Part shown: positions 36,820 to 50,472 of the stretch, piece by piece
How the letters are laid out: each line of letters starts with the position of its first letter
Numbering within the stretch: position 1 is the stretch's first letter
Assembly (NCBI GenBank): GCA_964030475.1
Contig: CAXIPT010000001.1
Coordinates: 23,427,532 to 23,491,531, forward strand
Direction of reading: 5' to 3'
Source of the DNA: Tethya wilhelma
Lineage: Eukaryota; Porifera; Demospongiae; Tethyida; Tethyidae
DNA length: 64,000 bases
Made by a program: the position numbers and the translations under genes
Notes under the pieces: generated by a model
Seen by the model: only the letters and a program-made list of their open reading frames with translations
Told to the model about the DNA's origin: nothing
Databases searched by the model: none

Positions 36820-37696
36820 ATGAAAACCGATATTACAATTGTACTGCTCAGCCTTACTACTTCGCTGTTGGTCAGTGAAGTGTATGGAGCACCAGCTGAA
36901 ATCACAAGTGAACAACTTGGAAATGTTGTGCAGCAACTCCAACAACTAATGTTCCAAGCTGAAATCAGTGAAATGGACATGAATGGAGGCAAGCTTGCTG
37001 AAAATGAACATCATCTTATCCAATCTTCAACTAATACTAAGGTGATGCAACATCCACATAGAGGAGAGCAAGCCTCCATGCAAGTTCGAGGTGTCTCGAT
37101 TGTCAATTGCAATATAGCTGGAAATATACTTAACGATGCCCTATTGATTCTGAATCGATTTTTTCCTAATCAATTTGGTGTGCGTGTAGACTGCCAAGTT
37201 CCCAAGAGACCAGGATGTTGTCAGTGTTAGAGTGGATGTTCCAGCTGATAATCAAATTGTGAATGTTAGTGTTTGTGATGACCAAGGAGGTGAGTAATAA
37301 TATACAGATGACTTAATTTGAGCCAGTACCCACTCGCAGAGTGTGTATGTATATGTGTATGCCATAGTATTGTCATGATTATCATTTGCATGAGTATAAT
37401 CGATCCTATAGAGTGCATAATTATGTACATGTTCAATCATGCATACATGCACATTATATACAGGAACTAGACAGCCATGTGTTAATGTGTTAGTGGAGCC
37501 AACTAACCCTTGTACTCCAGGCCGCCTGGGACTTATTCCAATCAATATTCCAGTTCCTATTGGTAACAACCAACAAGTTCAAGTCAGGATTGATATTGGT
37601 CTCCCAATTAATATCTTTAGCATAACTGTGTCTGAGGAATGTTTTTCTCTTACTACCCTTGTGGATGACCAAACAGCACCAAGGTGCACCTTTTAG
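36820..37696 (+). CDS. Small secreted Cys-containing protein
   Basis: Exon 1 is 36820-37289 and exon 2 is 37464-37696 (GT-AG, phase 1). It begins with a signal peptide (MKTDITIVLLSLTTSLLV, likely cut after VYG). A helical Gln-rich stretch follows (EQLGNVVQQLQQLMFQ), then a beta-like repeat region with Pro-Cys pairs (VNVSVCDDQ, CVNVLVEPTNPCTP) ending APRCTF-stop. Exon 1 has a one-base frame break at 37213-37214 (after KRP): dropping one G of GG restores continuity with the distal half. This may be a sequencing error or inactivation. A remnant of a second copy lies at 31808. I recognise no family. Secretion is inferred from the leader only. Confidence 0.6.
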
Positions 37697-38349
37697 AAGG
37701 TTTATTGAACAATATGTATGCAACTTTGTAGATAGTTTTATAGATAACTTTAGCTGTAGATGATTTTGATTTTTGATGAATTTTACAACAGTTACTATAG
37801 CAAGAGTACTCTTGGTAATAGACAATGGAACTGATTATTGTTAAGTTTTATTTATTTACTATTGTTATAGGCTTTGAGATTGATCAATTGTGACAATAAT
37901 AATTATTAGTAATGCCATCATTTAACTGTTAAACATGTGGACCAACAGTGATGGCATGCATGACACAGCTGTATGGCTGTATAACTGATAAGTTGTGCAT
38001 AAATTAATACTGGAACCAAGGATCATTTTCTTGAGAAATATGGGTCATTTTCATCTTTTTTAAACAAAAAATAAACTTGGTATAACTTAGACTATCTTGT
38101 TCGGAGACTTAGAACCATGTTAAACAGCATGCACAGTTCCTTGTTGTTGAGTTAAAGTTCCAGGGCTTGGCATCCATCAGTTGAGTCCTAGTAATTTGAA
38201 AACAAGCACGTATATACTGCCCTCATATCTCGAAACTCCTATATATAAACACCAGCCAGTTTGATTTGTAGACACATTAATTTCTGGCATAAATAACTTG
38301 GGGAATAAAAAAAAAGTTGTTTTGTTTTATTAATTATTACGATACTCAC

Positions 38350-39588
38350 TGAACCACTGTTTATTAACATGTATAATAATTATAGAATGTTACTAACCAC
38401 TTCAGTCGATGGTTAACAGGCATCTTTAATAGTTGCAATGTGGTCCTGCCCATCTCTTTGTCTTTATTAATAGTGAGGCGAAGGACAACCTACGATGCAA
38501 GGGACCAGGTTTATAAAAAAAATTAGAACATACTTACAAGCTGCATGTCCTGGGTTACCTATTATAGTAAAAAATAGTTCCACAAGTATCCAAGATTCCT
38601 TCACCTAATAACTAGTTGATGGCTCAATACTTTCTCTATCCTAAACCCAGCCACAAATTAGGTCCTTCCACAACATGTATTAACTACGCCATTGCTAGAA
38701 GGTACATGAGTAACTGTTGTTTAGTGCAAACTTCTTACTTGTACTTAATTCTGAGAATATCATCAAGTCTGCTATAAGTTTTGCAAGCTTATTTGGTTTG
38801 AAAACAAACATTTCAGCATTATGTATAGCTACAACAAGTTGCTGCTGAGGGTGTATAAAAAGTAGTTTACTGCCTCTTTATAATTCTATCTGCTTGAATT
38901 TGGATTGAAATTAGCCTTCAAATTTTTTTGATTGAGACTCAAACTCTTTTCTCGAAGATAGAGACTTGTGAGAAGGGAAGGCTGAAAGAATACTACAAAA
39001 AAGACATAATATACACAATCATTAGGTTTTAACCCAGGTAGAATCACTTCATATGTCCCCGGCTGAACTTTCATGGAATTAATGCTAACCATATCAAATC
39101 ACCCAATATAATAGTTTGCACATTACAAGCTTGATCAGCTGAAAGTAAGTCTAACTCGATCAACTCTTTCATGGTAATAGACCCCATTTTATTTCCTGTG
39201 GCATGTATACGTGCACATAAAACCAAATCCAAGCCACAATCCAACACATGCAGGACTAATTTTGGAACAAAACCAAGATCAAATAAGTATGTTTATACTT
39301 CCTGTACTAACTTTGTTCTCTGCATGCATTGGGTACATAATTTATTCGTGATAACAAAAAACCAATACAACTAGCTATATATAAAGTTCACCAAAGCCAC
39401 GAGATCTAAGAATTAAACAAAATACATTTTTAAACAGAAGTTTAGAAGAAAAACACACACTGATATTATACAATTATCATAAAAGGTTCCGAAAACTATA
39501 TAACCTATAAACATTACTTTTACAATCATTATATATGATACACAGCCTATCATAATTCATTTTCTGTTTTATTGTAGTGACCGATTGG
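38350..39588. other. Intergenic interval between convergent genes
   Basis: AT-rich. Short frames only. Contains the likely polyadenylation region of the minus-strand gene (reverse-strand AATAAA near 39567-39572). Confidence 0.35.
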
Positions 39589-39873
39589 TTAGCAACTAGT
39601 GCTACCAAACATAGGTCTTCGAAGATGTTGCTTTTGGTGCTCATCAAACATAGCAACGAAAAAATTACTCCATCCTCCCATTCGATTTCTGATCAGATCA
39701 AACTTCTGAGGTTCTACTCTAGCCTTTTCCATTGTGTCAGTATTCAAACACGTAATGGTCACAAGATTAGTACCGGTTTCTCCCTAAAGGGATAACAATA
39801 AAGTATTCCTTTTTCATCAAAGTACAAGACACATGTAACCACTTAAGCACATGATTGCACACACACACACACA

Positions 39874-39915
<42 letters not shown>

Positions 39916-42900
39916 AACACACAGTAGTTACATGACCCTCACTTAAGGGCATGAAACTATTCCATACCTTTGCAAACTTTTCAATAAACTCAAGCAAAAT
40001 TTCAGGTGGAAAGTCTTCTGGGATATTGATATCAACCTCACATCCATTTTCAAAATATCTATTAACAATGAGGGGTAGCATATTAGTCACACTGTACGTA
40101 TATTAATTATTGCATTACAAGTATTAGTTAATTCACCGTCGTGGGTTTGCCTCTTGCTGCATGACCAATAATCAAACTTCCCCATACCCAGTAATTTACG
40201 TAGAGTACGATCATATACGGTGCATTAACTGGTTTGTAGTAAATGTACAGATCAAACCTTTCTTCGTTGTAATACTAAGAATGTTTGAGCAATTTGAGTA
40301 CAGTTCTGTGTTTTTAAGCAAAGTTTTGGAGTAGATTCTAGAAAATACTTCAGAATATGCTGATTTAACTTTAGAATAAGCTCAAGTTATCTCTACAAAA
40401 AAACAAAAGCAAGAGTGGACATTTAGATTTGTCGCTCCAGTTTTAGAGAAAGAGGCCTAGGCCAACAAAATGCTAGTTGCATGGTAGGTATATAGCATTC
40501 AGTCGTTGGTAAGCAAGTTGTCACCATTGCTTTGAGTGCAGTGCAGTATACCATAACATATCTATCTATGATACTTGCTGTTAATGACATTGAAGAAATA
40601 AATTTAAACTGAACAACATTTGCTGCAACTGTACTCTATTTATTCCTAGCCACGTTCACTACACAGCATAAGATTTAGTTTTTCCTATTGATGTCATAAG
40701 GCCTCATACTACAATAATTATTATACATGTAGTAAAAATTTCAAAAAATAAGCAGTGTAGGAATGGGCTATCAAATGCTCCATCCCTTATGATGGCAAGT
40801 GTTTCACTGTAGGCTAGCGCCTAGTATAGTATATAGAGGCTCAATCTACTATTGTACAACTGCGTGGGCACAAAAACCAATATTCTTAGGCAATACAGGT
40901 GATGTAATGGCTTCGCCCACGCTCACTAATTACTGTTCGACCACTGTTCGACCTCACGTGATTACATGTACCAGGCCCTCCCGATTTTTAGCGTGAAACA
41001 CTAAAAAGAGGGAGTGGCCTGGGTACGAGGCTAAGGCAGTATAGCTATCCATGCATGGCCACTCAAGCTGTATTATCTGTATTTTACATTCAGCAAAGGG
41101 GTAGGAGCATGTTGAAAAGTAGGGGGGCAAGCTTTCAAGGGAGAAAAGACTGCCTTTATAATGTGCCTGGCTCAAACTGGATATGTATAGGCTGAGTTTG
41201 AAAGTGGGGCGGCATTGGCCCCCCCTGCCCCCCTTTTCCTACCCCTCTGCATTCTCATAATTTCTTTGTAACTCACTTGTGTAATTTGTTTTCATTATAA
41301 GGTTTAAGAGTAGATATGATTTCCTTTGGATCTGAATATTTAGGACCAGGGGTCGGTACAGCACGATCCTGTATAGTTAGGAGATGTTATATAATACAAC
41401 TAGCAAGAGCACTTCAATGTCTATAGGGCAGGTAGTTGAAGATAAGGCTTAATTAAGTACACATGTGTAGTAAATGTAGTAAACCACATTTCATAGCAAA
41501 CTAGCAAGTACCACATTCTCTTAAGCTCAAAAACAAATGTAGCCCTTAATTTACAATTTGCTGTGTATACATGCATGCATGCAATTCTACTTGAGTTATT
41601 TGTCCTTGTATGTAAAGACAACTATATACTATAATTTCCACTATATCAGTTTGTGTGTTTATAAGACTTAGTACAATAGATTCACCTGAGCATAAGGCTG
41701 AGCACTCATATCTGATGCAGTGGGCTGATGATTCAGTCGACCATCAGGAGTTGCAGCACATGCTGCTCCAACAGAAACATAACTCTCAAATGTTCCACAG
41801 CCAGGCATTACCTATATCAACACAATCAAATCATTGCCAACGCATAAATTGACTATAAATCATGAGAATCAGTAAAAAAAAACTGGGCAATGATAAACTT
41901 GGGAATTGGATGTCTTGGAAGTACCTGAAATAAAAATGGTTTCCCTTGAGCGTTAAAATGTTTTCTTAGCTCATTGTACTTGTCATTAATGGGACCCTTA
42001 TCGTACAGTACACTGTAAGAAATCCTGTGCATTTCTTTAGCAAGCCACGTCGCAATGTCATTTACCTGAAAGGATAATATTATGATGAGATAATATATTA
42101 ATATTGGAGTATACGTATAATTATAGTATAGTGGTAGCAAATTAAAAGCTAACTTCTGAATTAGGATCTTTAGCAACTTCTGGTGTCCCAAACTTTGGCA
42201 GGGATAATGCATAATCTCAGAGGTCCTTAAATGTTTGTGAAGACATCTGGGTATGAATCACTCCTTCTCCAACCATATCATAGAAGGGTTCAACCATCCT
42301 ACACATCAACAGAATCAACCCTACACTTGTAATTTATGTTTTACTTAAGATACTAAACATACACTGATACAAGGGGTGGTTATACGACCATACCTGCTGT
42401 ACTAACACCTGCAACAGGGATCAAAATTTGATCTGTCCAATTTTTAGGCCTTGACTCTTGATCTCACCACTTTGGAAGGCTTTGATCGCTATGACGTACA
42501 GGTAGAATTTGACCTTTGACCAAACTAAAACATGCTATCTGCTGTAGCTAATGACCTTAGACCGCTGATCGAAACTGAGGTGAGCAGTTGAGCTATCTCG
42601 ACCCTTGATGGGGCTAATTATTTACCTTCGACCCCTTTATTGCATCTTGATCCCGTTTGCTAGTGTTAGTACAGCAAGTATGGTAGTGACCAGCCTTTGT
42701 AAGTGTGATGCAAGCTATTGAGACAGAAAAAAATTTCACTAGCTCATAACAGCCATTACATATGAAGCTAATAGCATTACACCATAATTATACTTAGTCG
42801 GGCTGCTGGTTAGTCAGCCTACTAATGTAGCTTGCTTGCATGGTGGCAAGCTGTCAGCTAGGTAGCATTGAAGTATACATGTTGACTAGCATGGACTATG

Positions 42901-45900
42901 ATCCTGGCATCATTGCTTGTGACAACACCATAAAGTTTACTATCAGTATAAGCTAAATAAGCCTGCTAGAGATACTCTTTCGAAGTTTAGGCTATCAAAA
43001 GAGACTGAGTATACGATCAAGTCAAACTGGACCAAAACTTTGCTAAAGCTTTGGAATGGCTGTCTCAGCTATCTCAAGCAACTCAAAAAGCATAGCTTTC
43101 ATTAGTAAACAGCAAGGTTGGAAGTTGCTTTCACAGTATATTATAGTAAAATAATTATTATATTTTCAATAACTATTAATTTTAATTACCCTTCTCCCCA
43201 GTTGTTCATTAGAGCCATTCGTAGCATTTCGAGTGATGTTACATTGTTTTCATCATACACCATTTTCTTAACATTGTAGAGGGAATTCACTGTGTTGGCA
43301 AATCCAACAAACATGGGAGTGAGAATGTGAAACCTGCATGATATTATATATGCATAATCATCACAATGATAATAATTACATTCTTTCTGTAATACCTATA
43401 CAACACATTTATATAGTTTCACTACTTAGGCTAGATCTAGATTAGTGAGCGAGTCCCACATAAATGTCTGAGACATAACATTTGAGATTCTACTTCCTGC
43501 TGTGGGATGTCTGTTCCAGGATTCCTATAAGTGCAGTGTGCACAGCTAGCTCCACTTATACTACATGACATCATGTGTTGTACAAAAATTTGTTAGATCA
43601 GGAAGCTGGAGCTGGTGCGAGCATGCTAGCTGATGTATGCAGCACAGCACAGATGGCAATAAAAACTAGGCAGAGTAAAGAGAGAGCAGCAGGTAGTATC
43701 AATGAAGAAAATCAACAATTGAAAGTAAGCAAAAGAGAGAGAACACCAAGATTGGCTGCGAAACACAATCACCATCTCACTAGCTAACCCCAGAACATAA
43801 TAATTATTATTAATAATTATAATATTATAGACTTGCTGCAGCATTTGAACTGGTACACATTTATTTATCAATATGATTATAATTATATAACCCACTAAAC
43901 AGCTGACAATTAATTTGTCCTTTCATTTGCAACGAACAAAGGTATTGAGACACCATTTCATTGTTAACTAATTATCACATTCCCATGTTCAACCACTGTT
44001 AACAAGCAAAATACGTAAATGACATCAGCAGTAAAACTTGCAGTGAGAGATGCAGAGATTTTTATTTAGTGTAACCTTTGCAATACAACATAACATGTAC
44101 AGCATCACTGTTAAATCCTTACCACCGAGCTAGAAATTGCATTTGGTACATGGATCGATGAGATTATATTTCTTAATCATTGCAAGTATAAAGACTAAAT
44201 CTCCATTATCATTATTTGCAAACTTGATTGATAGTATAATATTATAGAATAACAACCAGAAATTGCTTTGAATGAAAATTTATAATTAGTGAAGCTATAC
44301 CTGGAGCCACCATTGGTCATATCTTTGCCACTTTCAATACATCCTTCCAGCAGGCAGGAGAGTAAGGGTGATGGACTTATCTTCCATGGGTTTCCATATG
44401 CACCCAATACAAGATTGTACAGATTCTTCACCAAGAGTTCTAAGTGCCTCAAGAATATTCTCTACAAAAATCAATGTATGACCTTATATTAAACCAATTA
44501 TTCTTCTTCTTTATGATCAATCAGTAAACAAAATGCTCAGCTGATAATGCATGATGATTGGTACACCAAGCTTAATTACCTTGAATGCTTCAAAAGTTTT
44601 AATGTTTTGAGGAAGAGGAGTACGATAGGAAGAAACACCACCAGCTAAATTGAGAGTTCCAGCATTTTGATAGTCTGCCCCACAGTTGAGGGTATACACT
44701 ATTGCCTAAATGGACAAACAATAAATACAATTACAAACAGTAGTACATATGTACATGTTAGCAGCCATAGTGATCAGGTCTCTAGTGAGATATAGAAAAG
44801 GTGAATTCATACCCTGTGTTGCGTTGTGTAATAATACTTTTGAATGGCAATGCAGCAAAATGCGTCAATGCAATGCAATGCTGATGCAGACGAATTGCGT
44901 TGCTGCGTTCTTGTGCGCGAATAATTTTTACATGACGCAACGCAACACAATGGGAAGTTCTGTGAACCTAACAAAAATTAATTATAGGATGTATACATCA
45001 ATAGGGTGTAGTGGAGGTAGTATAAGAAGCTACTACATGAATTGTGTGCATTTGGGATTTGGTGAATTTGATTGCAAATTGTAATTTAAATCATCAATAC
45101 TCAGACATACTAAACTTCAATATCAATCACACTTACATAATAATATTATTATTATTATGAAGAACATACATGTAATGGGAATACATATCCAAACTTGAAT
45201 TCACTCCTTCCAGTAAACATTGGCTCATAGCAGCCATCACAAGAGTAATCACAGGCTACCTGCTTCAAATCATCAGGAACTTGAAGACCTGAGAGCTGAA
45301 AGGAACGTTCAAGCACATTGTACAGGCCTGAAACAGTGAATGGATGTCAAGGATAAAACAATGTAAAAGTCATTCATACATTCTCAGTCAATAGTGTTTC
45401 TTACCATCAACAAGTTTTTTATCATTGAACAATATAGGATGAGCTCCTCCACTGAGTATGGCTAAAGTAGCAAGCTTCATGACTTTAAGTGGTGTGTTCT
45501 CACTAAGACGAAGTGACACACAAGGTGCATTTAGAGGAAGACGGCGACTAGCTTTGAGACACATCCTGGTGACTTTGTTGCATAGGTCTTTGCCTTGGGC
45601 ATCACAGCCCCCCAGAGTGATCTAATGGTTTGACCAAACAAAATGAATGTTTGTATCCTTACAATAGGGATGTGTATGTGTACATATATATGTATGCAAA
45701 ATAAATACATTAATATTATTCATTACACAATAATAATTGTAGTAGCAGTGATTTACATTATTAAAATAATCTTAACCTGTTGGATCCATTGGTTCATTGA
45801 GTCACCAGTTGGAAAAGGTCCACCTCTTCCAGTGACACAAGTAGATCCATATGTTGTGTGACCAACAGGAATATTGTACCGATTAAGTACCACATGTTCA

Positions 45901-48900
45901 TCAAACTTGATAAAGAAGGCGTCAATTATGTCTTGAGCCTAAGTTTTACACAAGAAAAAAAAGTTTAACAATGCTTTATAATAATATGCATGTATACAGC
46001 ATCAAACTACCACAACGAGAATATTATTTCTACATGTATTGTTCATTAATTAATACTATAGCACCTTTTCCTTGGTAAGAATGCCATGCTTTTTGTCATG
46101 TTTGTAGTACTTGATCAGAAGCTGATCTAGCCTACCAACTGATACCGGCTGTCCAACCAGATGTAAACAGCAGTGCATGGAGAAAATTAGCTGTACAGCA
46201 TCACTGGGATACATTAAAACATTGTTGCATAAAGCTGGAGCTATTTACCATAAAGCTAATACAATTTACTCACTGAAATGAAAATTTTGTAGGATCACCA
46301 TAGGCAAGTCGCCACATTCGATCAGCAATTTCCCTCAAATTTTTTCGGTCCCTTAAGTGCAATGATAACCACATCTTCCAAAGTTAACTTAAGTGAGTAA
46401 ACTAGCTTAATTAACTTACATTTCTTCAGTTGTCTTCAGCTTCATCTTCTCTGCAGTTTCCATAGCTAGTTTAGAATACTTGGTCAAATAGAGTTGTACA
46501 CCCTATTATTATTAGAATTGTAATAACTATATCAAGCAAGTGAATCATTTTTTGAAATATGCATAAATAACTGTATTACTTCAATGTTTAGCATGTAGTT
46601 TTTACCTCATAAGCATATATTGCACTGCGGTAAAACAACAGTTGGTCTTCTGATAAGTTTTCCTTTATGGATTCCTTTTTAAGTTTATCAAGCATACCTG
46701 CTACACCCTGAAATCGAGACAGTCAATGAACAACACCCATGAGCCAAGGTATGATGATTACCACAAATAACATTCAATTAATCAAATAAAAAAGTATAGT
46801 GGATAAAAAATTAATCATGACACTTTAACAACCAGCAATAATTATTATTATTATAAGCAAAGTTTTGTGTGCCTGTGTGTTATGGTAGTTCCCCGGAAGT
46901 GATGCGACCTCAAACTAATAAAAAGCTGCCTGTTCAAGTAACACAAGTATGGCCAAACTGTTTTTGAGATCGCTGACAAGTCTTACCAGTGGCACGACAA
47001 AGCGGAAGCCGCACCGACAATTTTGCGTGGCCACACACTAAACACGCCCAAAATCAGCGCAAATACATGTAAAAAATTACCACAACTGGCTGCTCTGGAC
47101 TGAAGACACTTTTAGACCTCTACAAAGTTAAAACAGCTTTTATAAGCAACCATGAGTAGTTTGTAGCTTGTACAAGTCAAAGGTAGATGTTTTTGTGATG
47201 TGTTTGATCAATTTTTGTCAGTTTTTACTGCTGCATGGCCACATCTGGGGCATTTTGAAGTGTTTTCTGGGATGCCTCAGACAAAGTTCACAAATCCAGG
47301 ACAGTTGGAGCCTATGTAATACGGGAGCCAATCATTCACAAGTGAAGCGTAAAGATCGAGGTCAGAACACTCACTAATAGGAGTCTGCTTCTCTGTTGCT
47401 GTACACAAAAAAAAACAGCTAGCCAGATAGCGAGTTTCTTTGCCAACTGATTACAAAAATGGCGGAAGTCAGAAGAGGGTTGTCTGTGACGTCACGTAGA
47501 AAGTAAATATTGCTGAGCTGGCCTGGCAAAAAAGTACATAGCATGCAGTGCCTGCATGCACATGCTTTGCTTTCATTGAATTGCTTTATTATTCAGATGT
47601 CTGTGCACAGATCTAGCAGTAAAATTAATATCAGTATACTTCATACATGCATAAGCAAGGAATGTAGCAAGCGAAGCGAGCCACACTCCTTGTAATATAT
47701 TATGCTTATACTGGTGAACTTACATAATCCAAAATGTACTGATGTCCAGGAACAATATGACCCATGTTGCCAGCTTCAGTTATACCCAAGCCCAGTGATA
47801 GTGTTCTTTCAGCTCCCTCTTTAATGTATGGCATAACCTCCTTCCCACTGCCAAGGGAGAGCCGGTCAGTCACACCAACAATAAGTTCCTATTAATAAAC
47901 AAATTAATTACTGAGCAACTTGAAAAGCACTCATGGGTGGATTGTAACTTTACTATACTCTATCTGAGCTGAGCTATCCATTTGGTTGAGCATCAATTAG
48001 CCAGAAAAATGTGCAGCACAATAAGTAAAGTGCACGTGTCGTGTGAGCTTTTATGTGTGCATGCACTATAGGGAAATCTCACATGATACAAAGGTGAGAG
48101 CAAATGTTAACTAAGACTTTGCTTTGCTTTATAATTAAGCAGAGCACTTTATTTCAGTTTGGTTGGATACCTGGGTAGATTTGCATGTGTGATTTTGCAT
48201 TTTTCGTTCAAGTTATTGATGCAAAGTGAGTATCAACTCAACTCAGATAATACATATGAATATTGTACCTTGGGGAAAATTCGGTATGTATCAAAGTTTT
48301 TTGAATGTCCATATTTCTTGCCATCAGGACCAGGAAGGGGCCTATAAAATTATCATAACAAAGATAGAGATATATTTATAATGAGAGTAAAAGATCATAT
48401 TGTATATTATGTGTATCTACTTACTCATTGCTAGTGAACACTTCCCCAAGCATCTTCTTATAGCTGAATCCCTTCCTCACTTGTAAAGGTTCTCCCATTA
48501 TAGCTTTCTCATCTTCTTGAAGAAATGACTCCAAGTGTGGTAAGCGAGGAACATCAAACAACTGATACCTATTTAATAAAATCAATGTTCAATACAGCAT
48601 AATAAAATAATTCAATTTACTGACCATGTGGAATGCCAGCGTGAAAATACTTGACTCATCAGGTACAGGACTCTCTTTGAAGGAGGATCATTGCACGCTA
48701 TTCCACCGAGTAGTTGATCACAGCCATACTGGTTGGTTGTCATTGTGTACAGATACTCAATATGATTGTAAAACAAGAGTGGATTGGCGCTTTTGTAAGT
48801 CATCCAAAATGGAATTTCAGGATAAGCATCTTTATCAGTGAGAGTAAGAAGTGCCTCAAGCTCAGAAGCATTTGGACAGTAGTAAAGACCGCCAAATCTG

Positions 48901-50314
48901 TATTGAAATAATATTATAATTAGATAACCAGGCATGCAGTGTTTAAACATCATATCAATTTATAGAAGCTGAATCAGTGATTTAAAGTATACTATTAATT
49001 CAAAGTAGACCCACATCACTTAGAAAGGGACCCAGAAAAATCATTGGAAATATAATAATTGAAATTATACAGGGTGGGATTCAAACTGTGGCCGGGTCTT
49101 TCAAATTCCAGCTGAATGTTTATAACACTAAGCTACTAGACCTCACAGGCAGAGAATTATTAATAGTAGTATGCGCTACAATTCATAGACACTAGTCAAC
49201 TTCTGAACCAGATCCCGAGGCCTACATGTAATGGCATGACTGCATCATGCAAATAATAATTATATATATGACCAGCATGCACGGTGCATTCGTCAAAACA
49301 CACCTCCCCTGTACATGGGTGAGGAAAAGATCATCAACAAAGGAGGCATTTGGTTTCCCAAAAAGATGTTCCAGAATCTTGAATAATTCTTGAATACTGC
49401 TATCAAATCCAACAAAGAATAGACCATCATGTTTAGGTCCCACCACTCCCTTCATTGGAGTGTACGGAAGAGATTGCCTCAAGATCTCAGTGTTGGAACC
49501 ATCCACAGGGCTGATGATTCGTGCCCTCTTAATGTGAGACCTTTTGTCAAGAACAGCAAGGGTCTCACTGTAAGTGCTGTCACGACCAATCATATGCTCG
49601 GTGATTGGCTGGGCATTGTGCTCAATAGCAGTGCTGTCAAACTGGAAAAACTGTACAAAGGCAAAAGTTCCACCTTCAGGGTTGATTTCTCCTGTCATTG
49701 GTGGAATGAGTACCTCCCTAAATGATTGAAAAGGCTATAGTAAATGTAACGATAGAGATTTAAAGCATAAGATACATTGGATTTTGCATAGACACTTACT
49801 ATGGTCAAACAAAACACATAAATGTTTATGCCTGCATTGCATACTTAATAATCATTGTTACTTATTGTCACTGAATATTATGAGTTTAATTAAGGGGAAG
49901 GGAGTTTTTTTTAAGAATATTATAGCAGATATGCCTTATATTTCTGTGCAATAAACTATAAAGTACATTATAAAAAAATACAGCTACATCTTGTAGCTAC
50001 ACATTGTCAATGAAGATATAGTAAGTAGGATACATATAATATTAAGTACCATGAGGTAATAATCAAGAGTTAGACACTGTGTTGGAGATTTCTACTTGAT
50101 TTAAAAACCCAAAGGCTGTTATATAGAATGTCGAGCACAGGATGGGTGAGGCTTCAAAGCTTAGTGCTAGAAGAGATTGAAAGCTTCATATCTCAGGAAC
50201 TACAAACTTTTGTTGAATTCTTTGTGTAATTCTTTCAGATAATCTTGATTATTTTACCTTGGTATGCCGCTTTAATTTGAAGACTGGAACTGTTGTTCTT
50301 GAGATATAGTTGGA

Positions 50315-50369
<55 letters not shown>

Positions 50370-50414
50370 NACATACAAAAGTCACACATTTGGTACACTA
50401 GGACACAGTTGTGT

Positions 50415-50472
<58 letters not shown>

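Larger units (their letters stand above)
39589..48568 (-). other. Glycyl-radical enzyme domain of the fusion
   Basis: Exons 6-24, about 840 residues, the normal family length. Landmarks in order: ELIVGV and GHIVPGHQYIL, SVGRLDQLLIKYYKHD, ITLGGCDAQGKD, SLRLSEN, SGGAHPILFND, active-site loop DYSCDGCYEPM (catalytic Cys codon 45230-45232), LLEGCIESGKDMTNGG, ANTVNSLYNVKKMVYDE, AATPDGRLNHQP, and the radical loop IRNRMGGWSNFF (Gly codon 39673-39675). The loop has Cys-x-Glu-Pro, not the Cys-Cys of pyruvate formate-lyase, so it groups with dehydratase/C-C-lyase-type enzymes. Activity would need a radical-SAM activase, not present in this window. Confidence 0.88.

Noticed and set aside
42217..42219. 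TGA as a selenocysteine codon
   Set aside because: The residue is outside any catalytic motif and Arg (CGA) is the natural reading. No selenocysteine element was identified.
39589..48568. Calling the domain pyruvate formate-lyase
   Set aside because: The Cys-Cys pair of that enzyme is absent; the loop has Gly-Cys-Tyr-Glu-Pro.
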